Assembly: GCF_012927265.1 (NCBI RefSeq)
Contig: NZ_JABBGF010000001.1
Location: 1,114,502-1,178,501 of the forward strand
DNA length: 64,000 nt
Source: Chryseobacterium cheonjiense
GTDB lineage: Bacteria; Bacteroidota; Bacteroidia; Flavobacteriales; Weeksellaceae
Reading direction: 5' to 3'
The notes beneath the pieces are model-generated. The model saw only the letters and a list, made by a program, of their open reading frames with translations. It was not told where the DNA came from and ran no database searches. Both the position numbers and the translations under genes were made by a program. This document shows, piece by piece, positions 45,435 to 53,723 of this stretch; the stretch's first letter is position 1, and every line of letters begins with the position of its first letter.

Positions 45435-45675
45435 AACGCTATTTTTTTTAGTGTAAAATCGACCACAATGTAAAGATAGCGTGGCCGCAACAGGTATAAA
45501 TTGCGCTTGTAAACGTAAAGATAATTTTCATAAAAATCAATTTCTTTATGAATAATGTATAATTTTCCGCGGTTTTCAGTGAAAATGCTCATTTTTTTTA
45601 TAACGGGAGCGATCACCGGCAACGTCCTGTTTAGCAGCATTTCCCTATGGTTATGCTTGGACGTTAATTAAAAAT
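45435..45675. other. Spacer, AT-rich
   Basis: Minus-strand leader of the small membrane gene and spacer up to the DUF6520 transcript end. A 78-codon minus-strand frame here overlaps the membrane gene start and has no family resemblance. Confidence 0.4.
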
Positions 45676-45767
45676 TGAGGCAGTCTCAAAGTATTATCTG
45701 CTCTTAGAATCTGTTACCAGGTCGGTCATAGACTGTACTCAGCATGAAGACTTTATAGACTGCCTCA
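45676..45767 (-). terminator. Terminator-like stem with 70-base loop
   Basis: TGAGGCAGTCT (45676-45686) and AGACTGCCTCA (45757-45767) are a perfect 11-bp pair. Read on the minus strand, the stem follows the DUF6520 stop by 15 bases and is followed by AATTTTTAATT, a T-rich tract. The unusually long enclosed segment may itself fold. Confidence 0.55.
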
Positions 45768-45781
45768 GGGTTAATTAGGGT

Positions 45782-46057
45782 TTAAGGAATTTTATACAGC
45801 ACGTTTACACATCCCTGTTGAAACAGGTTTTGTTCATTGGACGAGCTGTCTACATACGTACATACATCCCCCGATACGATGGTGCTGCACTCATGTTCTG
45901 TAATCATACACTGTTCTCCCACTGGGGCAAGAGGGTCAAAACGATAGCCTTGTGTTATAGCACTATCTTCCTTCTCTGACGCTGTTCCGGCGTACGCACT
46001 TCCGATGCCGAATGCAAAGATTGCCAAGGGCAGTGCGATTTTTCTTAAATTTTTCAT
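45782..46057 (-). CDS. DUF6520 family exported peptide
   Basis: A 91-residue exported protein. It has a basic start and hydrophobic signal (KIALPLAIFAFGIGSAYAGT), a short variable part, and a Cys-containing C-terminus: C50 in EQCMITEH, then ECSTIVSGDVCTYVDS and QQGCVNVLY, four cysteines in all. This is the DUF6520 pattern in Bacteroidota, in which such peptides are typically adjacent to MauE/DoxX-type membrane proteins, as here. Function unknown; the cysteines suggest disulfide bonds formed after export. It is the last gene of the minus-strand cluster starting near 48066. Confidence 0.8.
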   Translation of the reverse strand: MKNLRKIALPLAIFAFGIGSAYAGTASEKEDSAITQGYRFDPLAPVGEQCMITEHECSTIVSGDVCTYVDSSSNEQNLFQQGCVNVLYKIP

Positions 46058-46081
46058 GTTAATGAAATTTGATATTGGTGC

Positions 46082-47599
46082 CTACTCTGTGTTCAGGTTT
46101 TCGGCTTCCCCTGATTTGAACTGCTTAACGATGTTTTGCGCAAAACGATATCTGATCAGTTCATTTTCGATCATCACATAAAGACGGTTGTCCTTAATAT
46201 AAAATTGTGTTTTCTTCGATGATTGCGGATTCGGTAGCAAGAAACTTCCCAGATATTGTTGGGAATTCGTTGAATAAATATCAATAATTATGGACTGCTT
46301 ATGATTGATATTATTCTCTAATTTACCGGGCCGGTCGGACTCGATAAACAATAATCCACGGTATGCGAATGTGAATTTATTGACCGTAATCGGATTCTTT
46401 TTCATTTTCTTCTGACCGTTCTTCAGTTGTATAACATCGATCTCCTGATGGCTTAGATCGTCAATCGTATGGAATACCTTTTTTCGCTGTAAATACTGGT
46501 CGAGAACGATGAATTTATTCATGTAGCTGTACGTGTATATAACATTATTGTTATAAGGATCGACCGTTAGTTTACCATCGGTATCAAAAATCCCGTCATT
46601 AGTCTTTTCAAGAAGTCCTGGATAGATCTTGACTCTCTCCTGTGTCGGTCCGGATGATAATAAGGCCAGTGCCTGTATCTTCTCCCGGGGGGAATAGGTC
46701 AGCATGACGAAAAAACCATTATCCAATGCCTGAAGTTGACTAAAATGCGAATCTTTGTAACTAATCGTTGTCATATTGGGCTTTCCGATATCCCCTTGAT
46801 AGAGAACAGGTACGGTACCGTCCCATAAATAATATTTCTGATTCCTGACCAGGAATTTCGAACTGTTAAAGCTGAAATCTGCCTGGTCCGGAATAATTTG
46901 CAATGTCTTCAGCTCCCTGAAATTAACATCGATTGCGCTCAGCACAAAGGGTGTCGTATGGTTGCCAAGGTATAGTACGTCATTATCCGATCCGGCAAAA
47001 TAATATGAATTTACCTTTAGGTCGAATCGGTCTTCTTCATCAACGGCATGCGGTAAAAACTTTCGGACAAAATTATTTTCTTTCTGCACGAAGTATTCAG
47101 ATCGGTGATAGAGATAAAGCATGCTGCCTGTACCCAGAAGTGTTAATCCGGTCATGAGAAGTAACGGGCTCAAGACACTCCTTTTCATGATGCTGGCTTG
47201 AATCAAGAGCGCAGCTGCTGAAAGGGCAACCGTCAGAAGGTTGAATACAAGGTGGGTTCTCCAGCTCATCTTTTCCAGTATTCCTCCACAGGAGCAGGGT
47301 ACGAAATTACTGTAGTTCAGAATGATGTAAATATACAAAGAGAAAAGGACCATTAATGTAAAAGATATGTACAGTCCTGCTCTCCGGGTGGTTTCAAATA
47401 TCAATACGGTGCTAACCACAAGTTCTGCCGCAAGAATTCCGTAGCTGACGATTGTTGCATAAGAGCTCAGAAGAGGGGACTGGCCGATCTGAAACTGAAA
47501 ATTTTCGAAATCCATCATCTTGCTAATACTGGCATAACAGAACAGCAGTATGAAAAAATAACTGGTGTATTCTACGAATTTTGATTTGAAGGTTTTCAT
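46082..47599 (-). CDS. MauE/DoxX-like membrane protein with beta-propeller-like domain
   Basis: A 505-residue inner-membrane protein. The first 160 residues contain four to five transmembrane helices and the MauE hallmark NFVPCSCGGILEKMSWRTHL (CxC motif near residue 102), suggesting a thiol-redox role at the membrane face. A fifth helix near 145-165 leads into about 330 residues of periplasmic beta-rich sequence with repeated hydrophobic strands, possibly a propeller. MauE-type proteins are thought to help disulfide formation or maturation of exported proteins; the DUF6520 peptide 24 bases downstream, with four Cys, is the natural client. This pairing is inference. Confidence 0.8.
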   Translation of the reverse strand: MKTFKSKFVEYTSYFFILLFCYASISKMMDFENFQFQIGQSPLLSSYATIVSYGILAAELVVSTVLIFETTRRAGLYISFTLMVLFSLYIYIILNYSNFVPCSCGGILEKMSWRTHLVFNLLTVALSAAALLIQASIMKRSVLSPLLLMTGLTLLGTGSMLYLYHRSEYFVQKENNFVRKFLPHAVDEEDRFDLKVNSYYFAGSDNDVLYLGNHTTPFVLSAIDVNFRELKTLQIIPDQADFSFNSSKFLVRNQKYYLWDGTVPVLYQGDIGKPNMTTISYKDSHFSQLQALDNGFFVMLTYSPREKIQALALLSSGPTQERVKIYPGLLEKTNDGIFDTDGKLTVDPYNNNVIYTYSYMNKFIVLDQYLQRKKVFHTIDDLSHQEIDVIQLKNGQKKMKKNPITVNKFTFAYRGLLFIESDRPGKLENNINHKQSIIIDIYSTNSQQYLGSFLLPNPQSSKKTQFYIKDNRLYVMIENELIRYRFAQNIVKQFKSGEAENLNTE

Positions 47600-47619
47600 T
47601 GTTCTTATGTTACTTTATT

Positions 47620-47802
47620 TTATCCTTTTCTGACCAATATCCACTTGACATTCTTTCCGCAGTAATCGGGCATCAGCGCTCCCTTTGACACATAGACTGT
47701 TGTGCTGAGGCGTCCTTCTGTTTCCCATTCCCCGCTGACGGTACACTTTTTTCCCGTATTGAGCGTCGTTTTCTTTTCTTCCATACTAGCCAACTTTTTC
47801 AT
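47620..47802 (-). CDS. Small YjzC-like protein
   Basis: A 60-residue protein: GKKCTVSGEWETEGRLSTTV, then YVSKGALMPDYCGKNVKWIL. The G-x-x-C-x-x-S-G-x-W start and the M-P-x-x-G-K-x-V-x-W end are those of small YjzC-like proteins. Start may be the ATG at 47802 or seven codons in at 47784. Two Cys are conserved. No function is known; context is the exported-peptide cluster. Confidence 0.6.
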   Translation of the reverse strand: MKKLASMEEKKTTLNTGKKCTVSGEWETEGRLSTTVYVSKGALMPDYCGKNVKWILVRKG

Positions 47803-47814
47803 CGTGCATTCAGC

Positions 47815-48066
47815 TTACGATATCGAATCGTTATGAGCCTTCCAATGTTGTTTGTCATCTTGCGGCTCGTCATCGTCGCCGGTTTCTTTAGACTCAGAAC
47901 CAGCCTGCTCTTCCCGAGCAGATGCCGGTTCGGCCTGGTGCTGATTTCTCCTGAATTCGACGTTGTGCCTGTTTTCGTGAGGCATTTGATTGTTAACGTT
48001 GTCTCTGTCGCACGATAGCATAAGTACTACCGGTGCCAGCATTAAAACTGAGATATACTTTTTCAT
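47815..48066 (-). CDS. Small charged lipoprotein
   Basis: An 83-residue lipoprotein with signal KKYISVLMLAPVVLMLSCDR (lipid Cys near residue 19), then a His/Asn/Glu-rich disordered tail ending in DDDEPQDDKQHWKAHNDS. No fold is expected. First gene of the minus-strand cluster, divergent from the TPR-AraC regulator at 48335; such lipoproteins recur beside SusCD/MauE clusters in this group, but function is unknown. Confidence 0.65.
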   Translation of the reverse strand: MKKYISVLMLAPVVLMLSCDRDNVNNQMPHENRHNVEFRRNQHQAEPASAREEQAGSESKETGDDDEPQDDKQHWKAHNDSIS

Positions 48067-48310
48067 AATGGTTTGTAATTTTTACGGTTTTAAAAAAGTT
48101 ATCCCGGCCGGGTTCGTGTAGAATTCTGACATCGAAATTACCAGTGTGCAGGCGTTAAAAAAAGGAAATACGGTAACGATATGGCCGTTTTTACGGAATG
48201 ATTGGTCCATCGTTCCCAATGTTCTTACGTTTATGTTTCTGATAGTCAATAGTTAATAAAATGCATTATTGACGAACTTTGAAAAGGGTTTTTAATGATC
48301 AATTTTTGAG

Positions 48311-48318
48311 TAAATTTG
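48311..48318 (+). promoter_or_regulatory. -7 box of the AraC/TPR regulator
   Basis: TAAATTTG fits the Bacteroidota -7 consensus and lies 16 bases before the ATG at 48335. The divergent 270-base spacer probably holds the promoter of the minus-strand lipoprotein as well. Confidence 0.55.
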
Positions 48319-48334
48319 AATATATCTCATCGTT

Positions 48335-50044
48335 ATGCACTATCATAAAAGGATTTTATTATTGATCTTGAATCTGGTTTGGTGTTTTACTGATGGTCAT
48401 CAAATCCCGGAACGGTCGTATAAGGAAATTGCTGCATTGTTTAATGCCTATCAGGAAAATGACGAAAGGGCAATAGTCTTTGTCAATCTGTACCTAAAAA
48501 AAGCAAGGAGCGAACGTAATCTGAAAAAAATGATCAGAGGTTATGAAGAGGCCCTATACTATAGCGAAAAACCCGAGAGAAAATTATTGTACGCCGACAG
48601 CGCCATCATTGCTTCGATACAATCGGGTGACCGTGATCAGATTGCCAGGTCTTACCTGGGAAAAGGGATCGTGTATTATTATAACCGCAGACAGTACAAA
48701 CCTGCCCTCAATCAATACCTGATCGCATTTAAATATTCGAAAAATTCACAGGATCTTTACCTTAAAAACAAGATCATCTATCATCTGGGCATGGTCAAAA
48801 GTTATCTGGGATATTACAGGGAAGCGGCGGACCACTTTGTTGATGCCGGTGGCTATTTTGCAAGAAAGGCAAACGATGATGAGAACCCAACGCTGAAGAT
48901 CAATAACGAGAGAGGTTATTTTAACAGTATCTACCGGCTTAGTACCTGCTATAAACATTTGCATATTTACCGCAAAGAGGATTCACTGATCAATATAGGA
49001 TTGGAGAGGCTGCAAAAAAGGAGTGAATTCCTGCCCGAGTTGGGATTGTTCAGAAAAGGAAAGGGTATTCAGCTGCTTCGTCAGGGCAAGCCCCTGGAAG
49101 CACTGGAACAATTAACGTCTGCAAGGGATATTCTCAGCCGCGTGGATGACCACGCTTCTTTGACGACTGTTTATTTTTATATAGGAAAATCATACCTCCG
49201 GAAGGGAGATCGGATCAATGCACTTCATTATTTTAGAAAAGTAGATTCATTGGTTAACAAATTTCGGTTTATAACGCCTGAGATCAGGTCCAATTACGAA
49301 TACCTGATCAACGACGCGAAAAGCCGTAAAGATAAGGACCGGCAGCTGTATTATACGGGACAGCTCCTGAGGGCAGATTCGATTATCAATGCTGATTTTG
49401 CGATGCTTTCTGCGAAGCTGTACCGTGAATATGATACGGAGACGTTAGTCGAGGAGAAGAAGAAGCTTCAGCAAAAGCATCATCAGGATCTGGCGTTGAT
49501 CTATATCTCAGTCGGCGCAGGAATGCTGTTGTGGTCTTATATGATCGTAAGGTCGCGGAAGAGGGAAAAATTGCTCACGCTGAAGTATCAGGAGTTGCTC
49601 CGCAAACTGAAGGAGTCGGAAAGCCTGCAGCCCGTGCATGAGGTCCCGGTCCGTACAGACGGAAGAAGTCTCTACGGTCCTGAAATTATCGAAGACATCC
49701 AGGGCAAACTGAAAGCATTCGAGGATCAAAAGCTGTTTCTCACGCAAAACCTTACCATATCGGCAGTTGCTAAAATGATGGGAAGCAACCGGACACATCT
49801 TTCATATGTTCTCAACGTCCATATGGGCACTACGTTTCCCACTTATCTTAAACAATTACGGATCCGGTACATCACAAAGCTTCTTTTGGAGGACAGTAAA
49901 TACCTGAACTACAGTATTGATGCTTTAGCAGTGGAGTGCGGAATGACCAACCGGCAGAAATTTTCTTCTCATTTCCTCGAAATCAACGGAATGCGGCCGA
50001 TCGATTTTATCAGAAAAAGGCAGCAGGAGCTTCGGCACAGTTGA
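48335..50044 (+). CDS. Membrane-anchored TPR regulator with C-terminal AraC domain
   Basis: A 569-residue regulator. It has a signal/anchor (LLLILNLVWCFTDGH), TPR repeats over about residues 85-330 (ARSYLGKGIVYYYNRRQYKP and others), one transmembrane helix near 385-405 (LALIYISVGAGMLLWSYMIV) and an AraC-type DNA-binding domain at the C-terminus: LTISAVAKMMGSNRTHLSYV then YSIDALAVECGMTNRQKFSS. The TPR part senses an envelope or periplasmic signal and the cytoplasmic HTH acts on DNA. It probably controls the adjacent divergent cluster and possibly the SusCD operon; the target is inferred from position. RteC follows 49 bases downstream. Confidence 0.85.
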   Translation: MHYHKRILLLILNLVWCFTDGHQIPERSYKEIAALFNAYQENDERAIVFVNLYLKKARSERNLKKMIRGYEEALYYSEKPERKLLYADSAIIASIQSGDRDQIARSYLGKGIVYYYNRRQYKPALNQYLIAFKYSKNSQDLYLKNKIIYHLGMVKSYLGYYREAADHFVDAGGYFARKANDDENPTLKINNERGYFNSIYRLSTCYKHLHIYRKEDSLINIGLERLQKRSEFLPELGLFRKGKGIQLLRQGKPLEALEQLTSARDILSRVDDHASLTTVYFYIGKSYLRKGDRINALHYFRKVDSLVNKFRFITPEIRSNYEYLINDAKSRKDKDRQLYYTGQLLRADSIINADFAMLSAKLYREYDTETLVEEKKKLQQKHHQDLALIYISVGAGMLLWSYMIVRSRKREKLLTLKYQELLRKLKESESLQPVHEVPVRTDGRSLYGPEIIEDIQGKLKAFEDQKLFLTQNLTISAVAKMMGSNRTHLSYVLNVHMGTTFPTYLKQLRIRYITKLLLEDSKYLNYSIDALAVECGMTNRQKFSSHFLEINGMRPIDFIRKRQQELRHS

Positions 50045-50093
50045 TTTTATCTTTTTTTAACCCGATTTTTACGTGAACATTAAAGGCAAACGT

Positions 50094-50939
50094 ATGAACG
50101 GACAGTATTTTAGAAAAAAGATTGACCAGCTGTGGCTGGAGCTCAACAACGCTGTGGATCAGATCAACAGGAGTGATAATGGCATTATAAGCCAGGCAGA
50201 AGAAATATTGATGGAAACGGATTCAGCGATAAGGCAAATGAAGGAATTGCTTCGCCGGTATGAATTCAACAATTGGAGTGAAGAGATCAGGTTCTTCAAG
50301 ATCACCAAGCCGAAATTTATTGCAATCTATATCTATTATTCCAAGGTATTGTCAATAGAAGCTTCCAGGCCATATGCGGATCCGGAAGTTCTCAAGGCCT
50401 ACTATAAAAACGAGCGTGAGAGCCTGCTCCACTTTTATAGGGAGAATAAGGAATTTATCACCTACTACCGCCGGAAATCAACCTATCTTGACAAAAAGTA
50501 CTTTGTGCGATTCAAATTTGATTTCAAGCTGAAGCTCAGTCCTGAACTGTACAGTTATGACGAGGAATTTTCAACATCCCATGACCATTTGGTCTCGCAG
50601 ATTCTTGCCAATGATATGCTGGAGCAATTTCTCAGCGGCAAAATAAACTCCGACGATAACCGTGAAAGTGCTGTGGAAAGCGCTAAACAGGTCGAATGGA
50701 CAGCTCCCAAAGTGGCATTGACCGAGTTGCTGTATGCGCTTTATCTCACCAAGTGCTTCAACGGCGGGCAGTCCGACCTTGCTGAAATTTTCCGGTGGGC
50801 AGAAAGTTCGATGAACGTCAATTTAGGCAATTTTCACAAGACCCTTGCAGAGCTTCGGTTGCGGAAAACGGACCGAAGTAAATTTCTTTCATTGCTGCAG
50901 CAGAATTTTAATCAGTATCTCAATGACCTTGATGAGTAA
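50094..50939 (+). CDS. rteC: RteC-family regulator
   Basis: A 281-residue cytoplasmic protein. The RteC pattern is recognised in the N-terminal helices (QYFRKKIDQLWLELNNAVDQ), EISFFKITKPKF-type core (RFFKITKPKFIAIYIYYSKV) and the winged-helix-like end (PKVALTELLYALYLTKCFNG, NLGNFHKTLAELRLRKTDRS). RteC controls excision of CTnDOT-type elements but homologues occur outside intact elements. Start at ATG 50094 is preferred to GTG 50073. It follows the TPR-AraC regulator directly and is probably co-transcribed. Confidence 0.82.
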   Translation: MNGQYFRKKIDQLWLELNNAVDQINRSDNGIISQAEEILMETDSAIRQMKELLRRYEFNNWSEEIRFFKITKPKFIAIYIYYSKVLSIEASRPYADPEVLKAYYKNERESLLHFYRENKEFITYYRRKSTYLDKKYFVRFKFDFKLKLSPELYSYDEEFSTSHDHLVSQILANDMLEQFLSGKINSDDNRESAVESAKQVEWTAPKVALTELLYALYLTKCFNGGQSDLAEIFRWAESSMNVNLGNFHKTLAELRLRKTDRSKFLSLLQQNFNQYLNDLDE

Positions 50940-51094
50940 GTAATGTCTTTTTCTTAATATTTCAGTTTTTTTGTCCTGAATGCTGTTTTCAGGATCCATT
51001 TTTTATGTTTTTAATTGAAATAGGTATTAAATCATTGGATTCCGGAGTTATGGTCCCTGATCAATGTGTATTCATGCTTTTTCTGATGAAATCT

Positions 51095-51120
51095 TTCGGT
51101 AGTACCGAAGAACTACCGAA
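51095..51120. promoter_or_regulatory. Operator-like inverted repeat ahead of the replication module
   Basis: TTCGGTAGT (51095-51103) and ACTACCGAA (51112-51120) form a perfect 9-bp inverted repeat 70 bases before the DUF3853 start. It is probably the operator for the module; no other copy was noticed. Confidence 0.6.
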
Positions 51121-51189
51121 AACTGTATTCTTTGTTTTTCAAACTTTGTACTGTTAATTTTTTATAACCGGACATTTAATTTCAAAAGT

Positions 51190-51447
51190 ATGGAAAAGAA
51201 AATCATTGACCCCAAAACCCCGATCTGGCAGCTTACTGTCGCGGAATTTTTAGAGGTGTCGAAAAACCTGAGCCTAGAGAAGAAATATGAATACGGGCTA
51301 AAAGGCCTTGCCAAGATCCTGGGATGCTCGGTCTCAAAAGCATCCGAAGTGAAATCTTCGGGAATCCTTGATCAGGCGATCATCCAGAACGGCAATATTA
51401 TCATTATCGATAAGGAGAAGGCCCTGCAGCTTTTCGGAAAGAAATAA
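51190..51447 (+). CDS. DUF3853 family protein
   Basis: An 85-residue protein. IWQLTVAEFLEVSKN, YEYGLKGLAKILGCSVSKAS and IIQNGNIIIIDKEKALQLFG are the DUF3853 pattern: an N-terminal alpha-helix, then a helix-turn-helix resembling an excisionase with a small beta wing. Such proteins are regularly the first gene of Bacteroidota mobile-element replication modules and presumably bind DNA. The next gene starts 3 bases after its stop, so they are one operon. Confidence 0.85.
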   Translation: MEKKIIDPKTPIWQLTVAEFLEVSKNLSLEKKYEYGLKGLAKILGCSVSKASEVKSSGILDQAIIQNGNIIIIDKEKALQLFGKK

Positions 51448-51450
51448 GAG

Positions 51451-52158
51451 ATGTACTACGTTGAACTCATCGACAGGTTTTGGTTATTCAGCAAAAAGGC
51501 GAAACCTGGCACAGCTGCCATTTCATTGTATCTGTACTTGCTGCAGCTTGCCAAAGAAAAAAATGCGTACCAGTTTGCGATCTCTGATGTCAATCTGGGA
51601 AAGAGCCTGGGCGTAAGCAGGGCAACTGTTAGGACGACCAGGGAAAAGCTCAGAAAATTCGGACTGATCGATTACCGGAGCATGCAGGGCGTCGCCGGAA
51701 TTTACAGACTGATAGTCAATTACAAGTTAGAATCAACGAATTTTGAAAAGGTACAAAATGATTCCGCATCAGAGATTATCAATTTCTTTGGAAAGAATGG
51801 TAATGATTTAAAAAGCGAGGAAATAGCTCAAAAGCATAATGTGGCTGGAACCGATGACTTGAATATGCTTGTAGAACCTTCCAGACTTTTAACAGATGGC
51901 AGAGTGGTGCCTAGCCTTCAAGAGTTTTTAAACTATGCCCGAACGTTGGATGCATATAATCCTGAACTCGATAATTTGATTATGGCAAAGCATTCAGGCT
52001 GGCTTAAAAGTAACTGGAAAAGCGCTTCAGGAAGACCCATAACCAATTGGCAGTCATCTCTGAAAAATGTGTTACCGTTTCTCAGTTCTGAAGTTGGTCA
52101 AAATCAGCTGACCCTAGATGGTATCCCCGAGATCAGACATCCGAAGGAGCAATTGTGA
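51451..52158 (+). CDS. Winged-helix protein with DnaD-like replisome C-terminus
   Basis: A 235-residue protein. Residues 20-95 contain a winged helix (FAISDVNLGKSLGVSRATVR ... LRKFGLIDYRSMQGVAGIYR). A polar linker leads to a C-terminal segment SLQEFLNYARTLDAYNPELD and LKSNWKSASGRPITNWQSSL, the pattern of phage-type replisome organisers, in which the GRPITNW motif closes the domain. It is therefore a probable DNA-binding or helicase-loading replication protein. Sandwiched between DUF3853 and the initiator gene. Confidence 0.75.
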   Translation: MYYVELIDRFWLFSKKAKPGTAAISLYLYLLQLAKEKNAYQFAISDVNLGKSLGVSRATVRTTREKLRKFGLIDYRSMQGVAGIYRLIVNYKLESTNFEKVQNDSASEIINFFGKNGNDLKSEEIAQKHNVAGTDDLNMLVEPSRLLTDGRVVPSLQEFLNYARTLDAYNPELDNLIMAKHSGWLKSNWKSASGRPITNWQSSLKNVLPFLSSEVGQNQLTLDGIPEIRHPKEQL

Positions 52159-52197
52159 ATTTGAAATGTAATAAGTAATAAAAAAAATTAGAAGTTT

Positions 52198-53292
52198 ATG
52201 ACATTCCCTCAAAAGGACCGAAGACTTGTCAAAAAGGAGTTTACAGCAAAGACAGGGAAGGAGCCGGAAAGAATTAGGCTGGGAAATGGTTTTGTAGATG
52301 ATTTTATATTTGAAGATCAGGAAGCGGCCGATATTCCGATCAATGCGCTTCGGGTCATCTTTAATATTATAACCATTATAGGCAGCGAGCAATTCAGGCC
52401 GGAAGACCGTCCGCAGCAGCTGTCTTTGTTCGAGGAAGAGTTTGAAACTGAAAACAACATATTTACCTCGATGAAGATCAGGAACCTGAAGATCTCACCA
52501 AGCGGTTCCAGCAGACAGGTGATCGATGCCTACGAGTTTCTTGCGAAATTTAGAATGGGATGGTATACGTCTTTGAATTCAAAAGGAAAGGAGATTCGAA
52601 CCTTTGGTGGTCTTATCTCAACACCCAACTACGAACACCGGGGCTACACGAGTTTTTTGATCAGCAGTTACTGGCTTAAAAAACTAATAGTCATTCCGGA
52701 GTATAATTATGTGCTGTATGATCTGGTGTATAATATCAGGAATAACAAACACATCATCTTTGCAATCTGGCTGTCAAAAATTCCATCGACCGGGACAGTA
52801 CTGAAGCTTTCGACATTGAACAGAAAGTTCGGACTCAATTACAAAACAGCTAACGACCTGTGCTTTAAATTTCTGAAGCCCTCCAGGTCGAACCTTGACA
52901 GGTTTAATAGTTTATCATTCCACTTTAAATATAAAGGGGATATGATCTCGATTATACCGTATGCAACGGATGCTGTTCCTGAAAAAAAGATGAAAGTGGA
53001 TAACGTTCCAATTGATATTACGAGACGGCTAAGATATTTCAGGAAAAGATATGGTTTACGGGAGGATGAAATGCTACAGTTTGCCTATCAGTATAAAAAC
53101 ATTCTGCAGACACGCGAATTGATTGAAAAAGCATTCAGGGAATTAATCAGAACGTCCAGGTTAAAGGGGAAAAGCTCTACCGAATTGCAGGGTAGGGGAT
53201 TTTTGATAGAAATCCAGGAGAATATTATTAAACTCTACCGGGAAAGCAAGATTGGAAAACTGCTGCCGAATGGTTATCCGGTTATCCTGTGA
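52198..53292 (+). CDS. Replication initiator-like protein
   Basis: A 364-residue protein, probably a plasmid-type replication initiator. It shows the paired winged-helix layout of Rep_3/RepB-like proteins: helical N-terminus with EEFETENNIFTSMKIRNLKI, then SFLISSYWLKKLIVIPEYNY, the strand-helix motif IWLSKIPSTGTVLKLSTLNR and a basic C-terminus (DITRRLRYFRKRYGL). Family assignment is by overall arrangement, not by a decisive motif. The immediately following DNA carries an iteron-like array, as expected for such an initiator. Confidence 0.6.
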   Translation: MTFPQKDRRLVKKEFTAKTGKEPERIRLGNGFVDDFIFEDQEAADIPINALRVIFNIITIIGSEQFRPEDRPQQLSLFEEEFETENNIFTSMKIRNLKISPSGSSRQVIDAYEFLAKFRMGWYTSLNSKGKEIRTFGGLISTPNYEHRGYTSFLISSYWLKKLIVIPEYNYVLYDLVYNIRNNKHIIFAIWLSKIPSTGTVLKLSTLNRKFGLNYKTANDLCFKFLKPSRSNLDRFNSLSFHFKYKGDMISIIPYATDAVPEKKMKVDNVPIDITRRLRYFRKRYGLREDEMLQFAYQYKNILQTRELIEKAFRELIRTSRLKGKSSTELQGRGFLIEIQENIIKLYRESKIGKLLPNGYPVIL

Positions 53293-53293
53293 A

Positions 53294-53596
53294 TTCGGAT
53301 TGGTACTCATCCGTATTTCGGAATTGTACTGCTTTCAAATTCGGAATTCCGCTCGCTGATGTTAATGACGTATTAAAAGAGCGAGGATTAGGATTTAGAT
53401 ATCGGAATTGGACTCATTCCTGAAAGCCTGATAAGCTTGTCGTTTGTTGATTACACCTTATGATTGCGGATAAGTTTTCATTGATTGCTATTCAAAACGG
53501 ATTTGCACTCATTTCGAAAAGGGTGCTTTTTCGGATTTATACTCATTTTAAGTTCGGAAATGAACTGATCTCTATGTCGGAATTGGACTCATCCCG
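53294..53596. repeat. Iteron-like array, eight degenerate copies of about 20 bp
   Basis: Copies start at 53294, 53317, 53340, 53401, 53497, 53530, 53553 and about 53576. The consensus is TTCGGAATTG-n-ACTCATTCCG; the best copies are at 53294 and 53401. Six fall into two groups of three with a 23-base start-to-start period (about two helical turns). The array begins one base after the initiator stop codon, in the position of a plasmid-type origin. It also contains an ORF from 53460 that I regard as accidental. Confidence 0.75.
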
Positions 53597-53723
53597 AAAA
53601 TCATCCAAACGGTTTATAAGACTGCAATTACATCAAATAGCTAAAAGTATAATCAAAAGAATGAAAAAGTTATTTTTTGTTAAAAGGAATTAGTGAGAGA
53701 AACGTGCTTTAAAAAAGAAAAAA

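Noticed and set aside
45404..45640. 78-codon minus-strand ORF
   Set aside because: Overlaps the start of the small membrane gene and looks like translated AT-rich spacer.
53294..53596. CRISPR array
   Set aside because: Repeat copies are degenerate, about 20 bases long with 3-base gaps or irregular long gaps, and no cas gene is present; iterons fit better.
53460..53693. 77-codon ORF in the iteron region
   Set aside because: It runs through the repeats, has repeat-derived sequence and no family resemblance.
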